19,808 nucleotides of DNA, from positions 1-19,808 of the forward strand of contig CAJUES010000061.1 of NCBI GenBank assembly GCA_910585765.1. The letters run 5' to 3'. Positions 6,519 through 12,677 of the stretch are shown here, piece by piece. Each line of letters starts with the position of its first letter. Within the stretch, counting starts at the first letter, position 1. Below the pieces are notes generated by a model that saw nothing but the letters and a program-made list of their open reading frames with translations, was not told the DNA's origin and made no database searches. A program made the translations under genes and the position numbers. The DNA is from an uncultured Lachnospiraceae bacterium. GTDB taxonomy: Bacteria; Bacillota; Clostridia; Lachnospirales; Lachnospiraceae.

Positions 6519-6965
6519 ATGAGTTTGGAATTATCGAATTTAAGACCTGCCGATGGCTCGAAGCACAGCGATAGTTTTAGGAGGGGCCGTGGCCACGGTT
6601 CAGGAAACGGCAAGACAGCCGGCAAGGGTCATAAGGGACAGAAGGCTCGTTCAGGAGCTCCAAGACCAGGCTTTGAAGGTGGTCAGATGCCCTTGTACAG
6701 ACGTATTCCTAAGAGAGGCTTCCACAATAGAAACACAAAGGAAATCGTTGCGATCAACCTTGAAGCGTTGGAGAGATTTGAGGACGGCGCTACGGTATCA
6801 GTGGACACATTAATCGAGACTGGAATCGTAAAAAATCCGAGAGACGGAGTAAAGATTTTAGGCAGAGGAGAATTAACCAAGAAGCTCAATGTCCAGGCAA
6901 ATGCGTTCAGCGCGTCTGCGAAGGAGAAGATTGAGGCACTTGGTGGAACAGCAGAGGTGATCTAA
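6519..6965 (+). CDS. rplO: 50S ribosomal protein L15
   Basis: L15 is a late-assembly 50S protein with a long glycine- and arginine-rich extension threading through 23S rRNA. The 148-residue protein contains GNGKTAGKGHKGQKARSG and FEGGQMPLYRRIPKRGF, both family signatures, and a globular C-terminal half ending GTAEVI. AAGGGAGGTGTC precedes the ATG. Its TAA stop overlaps the secY ATG by one base (TAATG), so the last spc ribosomal gene is translationally coupled to the translocon gene. Confidence 0.97.
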   Translation: MSLELSNLRPADGSKHSDSFRRGRGHGSGNGKTAGKGHKGQKARSGAPRPGFEGGQMPLYRRIPKRGFHNRNTKEIVAINLEALERFEDGATVSVDTLIETGIVKNPRDGVKILGRGELTKKLNVQANAFSASAKEKIEALGGTAEVI

Positions 6966-8278
6966 TGTTTTCTACGCTAAAGAATGCGTTCAAGATCAAG
7001 GAAATCAGGGGTAAGCTGCTGTTTACGTTCCTCATGCTGGTGGTCATACGTTTTGGCTCCCAGCTTCCGATTCCGGGTGTGAACAGGGACTATTTCTCGT
7101 CATGGTTTGATACTCAGAACGGTGGTGCGTTTAACTTTTTTGATGCATTTACAGGTGGTTCCTTCTCAAGGATGTCTGTATTTGCATTGAATATCACCCC
7201 ATATATCACGTCTTCCATCATTATGCAGCTTCTCACGATAGCGATTCCCAAGCTTGAAGAGATGCAAAAGGATGGGGAGGACGGCAGAAAGAAGATTGCG
7301 TCCATCACGCGGTATGTCACGGTAGGGCTTGCGCTGTTCGAGAGTACGCTGATGGCGATCGGATTTGGCAATCAGGGACTGCTTCAGAAATTCGGTCCGC
7401 TGGAGGTCATAACAGTAATCGCGGTATTGACAGCGGGCAGTGCGTTCCTGATGTGGATCGGTGAGCGGATCACCGAGCGGGGTGTCGGCAACGGTATCTC
7501 GATCGTGCTTGTCATCAATATCATATCCCGCCTGCCGGATGATTTTGCAAAGCTGTATGAGCAGTTTTGCAAGGGAAAATCGATCCCTCTCGCGGTGGTC
7601 GCGGCAGCGATCATCCTGGCGATCATCCTGGCGATGACTGTGTTTGTTGTTATCCTCAACAGTGCGATACGCAAGATCCCTGTCCAGTACGCCAAAAAGA
7701 TCCAGGGAAATAAGATGGTTGGGGGGCAGATGACGTTTCTGCCGCTGAAGGTGAACACGGCGGGTGTGATCCCGATCATCTTCGCATCGTCGCTGATGCA
7801 GTTCCCCATCATAATCTCGACGCTGTTTGGGTACAGCGGGACCGGTGTGCTGAGACAGATCCTGAACGGTCTGAATCAGGATAACTGGTGTAACCCGTCA
7901 CAGCTGGTTTATTCGATTGGTCTTGTAGTGTATATTATTTTGACAGTATTTTTTGCTTATTTCTACACGTCATTGACATTTAATCCTTTGGAGATCGCAA
8001 ATAACATGAAGAAACAGGGCGGATTTGTGCCCGGTATCAGACCGGGTAAGCCGACGAGCGATTACCTGAACAAGGTGCTCAACGCGATCATCTTTATCGG
8101 GGCGATCGGTCTTGTGATCGTGGCAGTCGTGCCGTTTTTCTTCAACGGTGTATTTAACGCATCTGTCTCGTTTGGCGGAACGAGCCTGATCATTATCGTC
8201 AGCGTTGTGCTCGAGACGATCAAGCAGATCGAATCACAGATGCTCGTGCGCAACTATAAAGGTTTTTTGAATGATTGA
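6965..8278 (+). CDS. secY: Preprotein translocase subunit SecY
   Basis: SecY is the channel subunit of the Sec translocon in the cytoplasmic membrane, which exports unfolded proteins and inserts membrane proteins. The 437-residue product is full length with about ten hydrophobic segments. Conserved pieces are FGSQLPIPGVNRDYF after helix 1, the helix-2 plug region, PYITSSIIMQLLTIAIPKLE, and MWIGERITERGVGNGIS in the helix 4-5 loop. The cytosolic loop PLEIANNMKKQGGFVPGIRPG is also present. The N-terminal loop FSSWFDTQNGGAFNFFDAF is typical of Firmicutes. It is coupled to rplO by a 1-nt overlap and followed by a 249-nt spacer. Confidence 0.98.
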   Translation: MFSTLKNAFKIKEIRGKLLFTFLMLVVIRFGSQLPIPGVNRDYFSSWFDTQNGGAFNFFDAFTGGSFSRMSVFALNITPYITSSIIMQLLTIAIPKLEEMQKDGEDGRKKIASITRYVTVGLALFESTLMAIGFGNQGLLQKFGPLEVITVIAVLTAGSAFLMWIGERITERGVGNGISIVLVINIISRLPDDFAKLYEQFCKGKSIPLAVVAAAIILAIILAMTVFVVILNSAIRKIPVQYAKKIQGNKMVGGQMTFLPLKVNTAGVIPIIFASSLMQFPIIISTLFGYSGTGVLRQILNGLNQDNWCNPSQLVYSIGLVVYIILTVFFAYFYTSLTFNPLEIANNMKKQGGFVPGIRPGKPTSDYLNKVLNAIIFIGAIGLVIVAVVPFFFNGVFNASVSFGGTSLIIIVSVVLETIKQIESQMLVRNYKGFLND

Positions 8279-8319
8279 TCAGACATCCAGCGTGCGGACG
8301 ATCAGCATGTAAACAATCA

Positions 8320-8351
8320 GATAGAAGCAAAGCGTGCGCTTTGCTTCTGTC
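8320..8351 (+). other. 14-bp hairpin downstream of secY
   Basis: Positions 8320-8333 pair with 8338-8351. The central 11 bp (AGAAGCAAAGC with GCTTTGCTTCT) are perfect and extend by three more pairs including one G-U, around a GTGC loop. The 3' side runs into CAGTTATGAT, with no T-tract, so standard rho-independent termination is not supported. It could protect or end processed secY transcripts, or act as a weak attenuator ahead of adk. Confidence 0.6.
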
Positions 8352-8397
8352 AGTTATGATACGCTCGGGGAGGAAGTGCATCCCACATCCCCTGCCC

Positions 8398-8464
8398 GAT
8401 AGCTTGAATTGAGGATATCCCGGCATAGAACTGACGTTCAGACGAGGGATAGATTGAATTGAAG
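8398..8464 (+). repeat. Imperfect direct repeats 50 nt apart in the adk leader
   Basis: GATAGCTTGAATTGAGG (8398-8414) recurs as GATAGATTGAATTGAAG (8448-8464). Fifteen of 17 positions are identical and the offset is exactly 50 nt. They lie in the secY-adk spacer after the strong hairpin. I recognise no known binding site. A small local duplication or chance similarity is possible. Confidence 0.35.
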
Positions 8465-8527
8465 CTATTGTAAAAAGAGGAACATCACAGCTTGATAATT
8501 TCAGTGAGATTAAAGGAGGAAATTAGC

Positions 8528-9169
8528 ATGAAGATTATTATGTTAGGCGCACCGGGAGCAGGAAAAGGGACACAGGCAAAAATGATCGCGGAGAAGTTTG
8601 CGATCCCTCATATTTCTACAGGTGATATCTTCCGGGCAAACATCAAGAACGGCACAGAGCTTGGCATGGAAGCAAAGAAGTACATGGATCAGGGACTGCT
8701 GGTTCCGGATGAGCTCACGGTAAAGATCCTGCTTGACAGGGTGGCACAGGACGACTGCAAGAACGGTTATGTACTGGATGGTTTCCCCAGAACGATCCCG
8801 CAGGCGGAGGTGCTTGACAAGGCGCTCACAGAGCTCGGCGACAAGATCGATTATGCTGTCAACGTTGACGTGCCGGATGAGAACATTATCAACAGAATGT
8901 CGGGCAGACGCGCGTGCGTGAACTGCGGGGCGACGTACCACATCGTCCACATCCCGCCCAGGAAGGAAGGCTTCTGTGACACCTGCGACTCCGAGCTGAT
9001 CCTGAGAGACGACGATAAGCCGGAGACAGTGAAGAACCGTCTTGACGTGTACCACAAGCAGACACAGCCGCTGATCGACTTCTATGAGGCGAAGGGCGTG
9101 CTCAGATCCGTGGACGGCACGGTCGATATGAAAGATGTATTTGCGGCGATCGTCGATATTTTGTCATAA
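8528..9169 (+). CDS. adk: Adenylate kinase, zinc-lid form
   Basis: The enzyme catalyses ATP + AMP = 2 ADP in the cytoplasm. The start is ATG 8528, set by TAAAGGAGGA (8511-8520); an in-frame upstream TTG at 8492 has no ribosome site. The 213-residue product has the P-loop GAPGAGKGTQ (residues 7-16), the AMP-site STGDIFR (30-36) and LDGFPRT (83-89). The LID domain binds structural zinc through Cys130, Cys133, Cys150 and Cys153, the Gram-positive long form. adk-map next to secY is the standard Firmicutes arrangement. Confidence 0.98.
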   Translation: MKIIMLGAPGAGKGTQAKMIAEKFAIPHISTGDIFRANIKNGTELGMEAKKYMDQGLLVPDELTVKILLDRVAQDDCKNGYVLDGFPRTIPQAEVLDKALTELGDKIDYAVNVDVPDENIINRMSGRRACVNCGATYHIVHIPPRKEGFCDTCDSELILRDDDKPETVKNRLDVYHKQTQPLIDFYEAKGVLRSVDGTVDMKDVFAAIVDILS

Positions 9170-9199
9170 TGAGTGTCGGATCGGGCGGAGGAATGGAAG

Positions 9200-9952
9200 A
9201 TGGCCGTTACTATAAAGTCGCAGCGTGAGATCGATCTGATGCGGGAGTCGTGCAGGCTCCTTGCGAAAGTACATGAGGAACTTGGGCAGGCAATAGAGCC
9301 GGGGATATCCACACTCTTTATTGACCAGCTTGGTGAAAAACTGATCAGAGGGATGGGCGGGATACCCAATTTTCTGCATTACAACGGTTATCCGGCATCC
9401 ATCTGCGTGTCGGTGAACGATGAAGTGGTACATGGGATACCCCGGGCAGACAGGATCCTGCAGGAGGGCGACATTGTGAGCCTGGACTGCGGGCTCATAT
9501 ATAAGGGGTATCACTCCGACGCGGCCAGAACGCACGGTGTGGGACGGATCAGTCCGGAAGCACAGAAATTGATAGACGAGACGAAAAAATCATTTTTTGA
9601 GGGAGTAAAGAGAGCTACAGCAGGCAATCACCTTCACGATATATCAAATACGATCGACAGGTATGTGTCACAGTTTGGGTATGGTATCGTCCGGGATCTG
9701 GTAGGACATGGGATCGGTACTTCTCTGCACGAGGATCCGGAGGTTCCCAATTTCAGGCAGAAAAAGAGAGGGATGAAGCTCCGGGCGGGCATGACGCTCG
9801 CGGTGGAGCCCATGATCAACATGGGAGGCGGCGATGTTGAGTGGCTGGATGACAGCTGGACAGTGGTGACGGAGGACGGATCGCTGTCCGCGCATTATGA
9901 GAATACAATCCTGATCACTGACGGTGAGCCTGAGATTCTTACTCTTATATAA
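9200..9952 (+). CDS. map: Methionine aminopeptidase, type I
   Basis: It removes the initiator methionine from nascent proteins. The start is ATG 9200, 8 nt after GGAGG (9187-9191). An in-frame GTG at 9173 lacks a ribosome site. The 250-residue product is full length. The metal ligands expected for type I enzymes are visible: Asp96 (SLDCG), Asp107 (HSDAAR), His170 (VGHGIG), Glu203 (AVEPM) and Glu234 (HYENT), with the substrate-binding His78 (VVHGIP). No N-terminal zinc-finger linker extension is present. It lies 30 nt after adk and 23 nt before the KOW gene. Confidence 0.97.
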   Translation: MAVTIKSQREIDLMRESCRLLAKVHEELGQAIEPGISTLFIDQLGEKLIRGMGGIPNFLHYNGYPASICVSVNDEVVHGIPRADRILQEGDIVSLDCGLIYKGYHSDAARTHGVGRISPEAQKLIDETKKSFFEGVKRATAGNHLHDISNTIDRYVSQFGYGIVRDLVGHGIGTSLHEDPEVPNFRQKKRGMKLRAGMTLAVEPMINMGGGDVEWLDDSWTVVTEDGSLSAHYENTILITDGEPEILTLI

Positions 9953-9975
9953 AAAGTTGACAGGAGAGGGTAAGG

Positions 9976-10230
9976 ATGATCGGTTTTTTAGCTTGTTCAC
10001 TGGCAGGACACGATAAGGGTGAGATATACCTTATCGTGGAGGAGACACAGGATTCTGTATATGTTGCAGATGGTGCAGTGCGCACACTCGACAGACCCAA
10101 GAAGAAAAATAAGAGACATGTACAGATCATCAAAAAAGAGAACCAAAGGATAGATATCTCATCTGTGACAAATGAGGAGATCAAACATTTCATCAAGTTA
10201 TATATGAAAGGCATTAAGGAGGTAAAGTAA
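9976..10230 (+). CDS. Small KOW-domain RNA-binding protein (YbzG-like)
   Basis: The 84-residue basic protein has a KOW-like N-terminal half: IGFLACSLAGHDKGEIYLIV, with the conserved Gly-His-Asp-Lys-Gly turn. A lysine-rich stretch DRPKKKNKRHVQ and a helical tail (TNEEIKHFIKLYMKGIKEV) follow. Homologues annotated as L14e/L6e/L27e-like KOW proteins occupy the same map-infA slot in many Firmicutes, including B. subtilis ybzG. Its precise role is not known to me; a ribosome or translation-initiation link is suggested by position only. GGAGAGGGTAAGG precedes the ATG. The TAA overlaps the infA ATG by one base, so the two are probably translated together. Confidence 0.8.
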   Translation: MIGFLACSLAGHDKGEIYLIVEETQDSVYVADGAVRTLDRPKKKNKRHVQIIKKENQRIDISSVTNEEIKHFIKLYMKGIKEVK

Positions 10231-10448
10231 TGTCAAAGTCCGATGTAATCGAAATCGAAGGAACTGTAGTTGAGAAGCTTCCCAATACAATGTTTCAGGT
10301 GGAGCTGGAGAATGGTCACAGGGTGCTTGCCCACATCAGCGGAAAGCTGAGGCAAAATTTTATCCGCATTCTTCCGGGCGACAAAGTAACCCTGGAGCTG
10401 TCGCCATACGACCTGTCAAAGGGGCGGATCATATGGAGGGACAAATAG
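10230..10448 (+). CDS. infA: Translation initiation factor IF-1
   Basis: IF-1 occupies the A site of the 30S subunit during initiation. The 72-residue product is a single S1/OB-fold domain of exactly family length. It has VIEIEGTVVEKLPNTMFQVE, GHRVLAHISGKLRQNFIRI and LPGDKVTLELSPYDLSKGRI, all hallmarks. TAAGGAGGTAAAGTA precedes the ATG and lies in the end of the KOW gene, with a 1-nt TAATG overlap. Beyond its stop is a 100-nt spacer carrying a strong promoter for rpmJ. Confidence 0.98.
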   Translation: MSKSDVIEIEGTVVEKLPNTMFQVELENGHRVLAHISGKLRQNFIRILPGDKVTLELSPYDLSKGRIIWRDK

Positions 10449-10487
10449 ATCCGTCCGAATATTTTGGAAAATATTTTCATATAGGGC

Positions 10488-10516
10488 TTGCATTTGCCCT
10501 GCCTGCATGATATAAT
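10488..10516 (+). promoter_or_regulatory. Vegetative promoter with extended -10 upstream of rpmJ
   Basis: TTGCAT (-35, 10488-10493) and TATAAT (-10, 10511-10516) are separated by exactly 17 nt. A TG dinucleotide at 10508-10509 gives the extended -10 TGATATAAT. The likely start of transcription is near 10523, about 26 nt before the rpmJ ATG. It would let rpmJ and the alpha-operon genes be transcribed independently of the spc promoter. Confidence 0.85.
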
Positions 10517-10548
10517 GTAAAACGGTCTTTTTGAAAGGAGGGTTTAAC

Positions 10549-10662
10549 ATGAAAGTTAGATCATCAGTAAAACCTATTTGCGAGAAATGCAAAGTTATCA
10601 AGAGAAAAGGAAAGATCAGAATTATCTGTGAAAATCCAAAGCACAAACAGAGACAGGGTTGA
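10549..10662 (+). CDS. rpmJ: 50S ribosomal protein L36, zinc form
   Basis: L36 is the smallest 50S protein, a zinc ribbon near the GTPase-associated region. The 37-residue product MKVRSSVKPICEKCKVIKRK... carries Cys11, Cys14, Cys27 and His32, the CCCH zinc set of the C+ form, and ends KHKQRQG. The ATG is 8 nt after GAAAGGAGG. It is too short for many gene-calling length cut-offs but is unmistakable. It lies directly downstream of the 10488-10516 promoter and is followed by a long structured leader before rpsM. Confidence 0.97.
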   Translation: MKVRSSVKPICEKCKVIKRKGKIRIICENPKHKQRQG

Positions 10663-10982
10663 CCGATCCTGACCTTTGGCGTTTGTGTGAAAAGAGCGGC
10701 TGAGGCATATATTCGAATCCGTCAAAGAGAATGTATGCTATAAATATATAACGGACAGTGAGTCTGTTGTGTGTTTACTTCTTGATACCGAGAAACGTTT
10801 CGCGGAATATTTTTCGCAATAGACGGCAGAAAAAATCAAGACACTTCTGCCCCGATCAGTATCGGACAAACCGGATCGATGTCCGGTCGGGTAGTGACTA
10901 CCCCAATCAATTAGTTTACTATTAATAAGTGATAAGGCGGTATCTGGAGTCTTGTCACGAAGCAAAATGGAGGAATTTTAAC
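10663..10982 (+). promoter_or_regulatory. 320-nt structured leader of the rpsM-rpsK-rpsD-rpoA-rplQ group
   Basis: No protein gene fits here. Five stem-loops follow one another in the middle: 10802-10807/10812-10817; 10825-10831/10845-10851 (GGCAGAA/TTCTGCC); 10852-10856/10861-10865 (CCGAT/ATCGG); 10870-10875/10882-10887 (ACCGGA/TCCGGT); and 10889-10894/10898-10903 (GGGTAG/CTACCC). An alternative pairing, CGGAC 10863-10867 with GTCCG 10881-10885, excludes the third and fourth stems, so two conformations are possible. None is followed by a T-run. In E. coli, S4 represses this operon by binding a pseudoknotted leader upstream of rpsM. rpsD lies in this operon, so an S4-responsive leader is a plausible reading, but I could not verify a pseudoknot. 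Confidence 0.5.
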
Positions 10983-11351
10983 ATGGCTCGTATTGCTGGT
11001 GTTGACTTACCAAGAGAAAAACGCGTAGAAATTGGACTGACTTATATCTATGGTATTGGTAGAGTAAGTTCAAATAAGATCCTTGAGAAGGCGGGCGTAA
11101 ATCCTGACATCCGCGTGAGGGATCTGACAGATGATGACGTTAAGAAGATCAGTGCGGTCATCGATGAAGACTACATGGTCGAAGGTGATCTCAGACGTGA
11201 GATTGCCCTGAATATCAAGAGACTGCAGGAGATTGGCTGCTACCGTGGTATCCGTCACAGAAAGGGACTTCCTGTCCGCGGTCAGAAGACAAAGACCAAT
11301 GCCAGAACAAGAAAAGGTCCCAAGCGGACAGTGGCAAATAAGAAGAAGTAA
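10983..11351 (+). CDS. rpsM: 30S ribosomal protein S13
   Basis: S13 is at the top of the 30S head, contacting P-site tRNA and L5. The start is ATG 10983, 8 nt after GGAGGA (10969-10974); an in-frame upstream start at 10929 has no support. The 122-residue product begins MARIAGVDLPREKRVEIGLT. It contains YIYGIGRVSSNKIL and ends with CYRGIRHRKGLPVRGQKTKT and NARTRKGPKRTVANKKK, the family tail. It heads the alpha group behind the long structured leader. Confidence 0.97.
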   Translation: MARIAGVDLPREKRVEIGLTYIYGIGRVSSNKILEKAGVNPDIRVRDLTDDDVKKISAVIDEDYMVEGDLRREIALNIKRLQEIGCYRGIRHRKGLPVRGQKTKTNARTRKGPKRTVANKKK

Positions 11352-11439
11352 GATTTGGAATGTTTGCTTTGAGAACTGTGGCAGATCAATAAGAAATAGT
11401 GCAAACAATTAGTTGAATGAGAAAGTAGGTTAGTTTAAA

Positions 11440-11835
11440 ATGGCTAAAAAAGTTACCAAGAAAGTGACAAAAAAGCGTGTAAAGAAAAACGTTGAACGGG
11501 GACAGGCACATATCCAGTCATCATTTAACAATACGATTGTTACATTGACAGACAACGAGGGGAATGCGCTCTCATGGGCAAGTGCCGGCGGTCTGGGATT
11601 TAGAGGTTCAAAGAAATCTACTCCATATGCAGCACAGATGGCAGCTGAGACAGCTACAAAAGCAGCTTTGGTACATGGATTGAAATCTGTAGATGTCATG
11701 GTCAAGGGACCTGGTTCAGGCAGGGAGGCAGCGATCCGCGCGCTCCAGGCATGCGGTCTTGAAGTGACCAGCATCAAGGATGTGACTCCGGTTCCGCATA
11801 ACGGATGCCGCCCGCCAAAGCGCCGCAGAGTATAG
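11440..11835 (+). CDS. rpsK: 30S ribosomal protein S11
   Basis: S11 lies on the 30S platform beside the Shine-Dalgarno helix. The 131-residue protein opens with a lysine repeat (KKVTKKVTKKRVKK), followed by the conserved core: ERGQAHIQSSFNNTIVTLTD, GPGSGREAAIRALQACGLEV and TPVPHNGCRPPKRRRV. The ribosome site is weaker than those of its neighbours; only AAAGTAGGT is seen, about 11 nt upstream. This may lower or couple its initiation. An 88-nt gap separates it from rpsM and a 143-nt gap from rpsD. Confidence 0.97.
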   Translation: MAKKVTKKVTKKRVKKNVERGQAHIQSSFNNTIVTLTDNEGNALSWASAGGLGFRGSKKSTPYAAQMAAETATKAALVHGLKSVDVMVKGPGSGREAAIRALQACGLEVTSIKDVTPVPHNGCRPPKRRRV

Positions 11836-11978
11836 TGCACATTTTTAGAATGATAGACGGATAATGATTATTCAGCACGACATGCCGCACCCGGTGCGGA
11901 GTGTGTGCAAAAAGAAAAGTGGCATGTATGCGCCGGAACAGATGCGTTTTGCGCGCACAGATTTAGGAGGAAAAAAGC
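11836..11978 (+). promoter_or_regulatory. Structured spacer upstream of rpsD
   Basis: The spacer contains a compact hairpin CCGCAC (11885-11890), loop CCG, GTGCGG (11894-11899). It also has an outer pairing ACATGCC (11880-11886) with GGCATGT (11921-11927); the two share two bases, so they compete or nest in shortened form. TGCACA (11836-11841) can pair with TGTGCA (11904-11909). The rpsD ribosome site TTAGGAGGA lies near the end. No promoter or terminator is evident. An S4-responsive role is possible but unproven. Confidence 0.35.
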
Positions 11979-12572
11979 ATGGCAGTTAACAGAGTTCCTG
12001 TACTTAAAAGATGCAGATCTCTTGATTTAGATCCTGTATTTTTGGGATATGATAAGAAGTCTAAAAGAAAATCTCCGAGAGCTGGCAAGAAGATGAGCGA
12101 GTACGGCTTACAGCTTCGTGAGAAGCAGAAAGCAAAGTTCATCTACGGTGTTCTTGAGAAGCCTTTCCGCAATTACTATGAGAAGGCGGACAGGATGAAG
12201 GGCATGACCGGTGAGAATCTCATGGTTCTTCTCGAGAGACGTCTCGACAACGTGATCTTCCGCATGGGATTCGCCAGAACGAGAAGAGAGGCGAGGCAGA
12301 TCGTCGGTCACAAGCATGTGCTGGTGAACGGAAAGAGTGTGAAAGTACCGTCATACCTGATCAGTGCCGGAGATGTGATCGAGATCAAGGAGAAGGCTAA
12401 GGGCATGCAGCGGTACAAGGATATTGCTGAGGCAACGAACGGCAGATTGGTTCCTGAATGGATGGATGTTGACCAGGAGAACTTCAAGGGTACGATCAAA
12501 GAGTTTCCCTCAAGAGAGGTCATCGATGTTCCTGTAGATGAAATGCTCATCGTCGAGTTGTATTCCAAGTAA
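11979..12572 (+). CDS. rpsD: 30S ribosomal protein S4, zinc-free form
   Basis: S4 nucleates 30S assembly and is a known autoregulator of ribosomal operons. The 197-residue product starts MAVNRVPVLKRCRSLDLDPV. Only Cys12 remains of the N-terminal zinc cluster, so this is the C-minus form. The S4 RNA-binding domain includes RLDNVIFRMGFARTRREARQ and VGHKHVLVNGKSVKVPSYLI, and the protein ends VDEMLIVELYSK. Placement between rpsK and rpoA matches E. coli and many Clostridia; in B. subtilis rpsD is elsewhere. A strong AGGAGGAAAAAAGC precedes the ATG. Confidence 0.97.
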   Translation: MAVNRVPVLKRCRSLDLDPVFLGYDKKSKRKSPRAGKKMSEYGLQLREKQKAKFIYGVLEKPFRNYYEKADRMKGMTGENLMVLLERRLDNVIFRMGFARTRREARQIVGHKHVLVNGKSVKVPSYLISAGDVIEIKEKAKGMQRYKDIAEATNGRLVPEWMDVDQENFKGTIKEFPSREVIDVPVDEMLIVELYSK

Positions 12573-12604
12573 TTCGCGGATAGGCAGAGATAAGAATTTG
12601 ACAG

Positions 12605-12632
12605 TAGGAAGTATGCACAGGTGTACTTTCTA
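12605..12632 (+). other. 12-bp hairpin between rpsD and rpoA
   Basis: TAGGAAGTATGC (12605-12616) pairs with GTGTACTTTCTA (12621-12632) without interruption, using three G-U pairs, around an ACAG loop. TTGTTGCAC follows, so it does not have a proper terminator T-run. A perfect TTGACA (12598-12603) abuts the 5' arm, but the best -10 at 18 nt spacing (TGTACT) is poor. The element may be a processing or attenuation signal that adjusts rpoA expression. Confidence 0.5.
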
Positions 12633-12677
12633 TTGTTGCACTTATTAACACGTCCATTATAAAGGAGGGTATTTACA

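Noticed and set aside
8323..8348. secY-adk hairpin as a rho-independent terminator
   Set aside because: The stem is strong but is followed by mixed sequence without a T-run, so only pausing or processing is credible.
10738..10750. TATAAATATATA as a -10 element for rpsM
   Set aside because: AT-rich, but no recognisable -35 is found 16-18 nt upstream, so a promoter cannot be supported.
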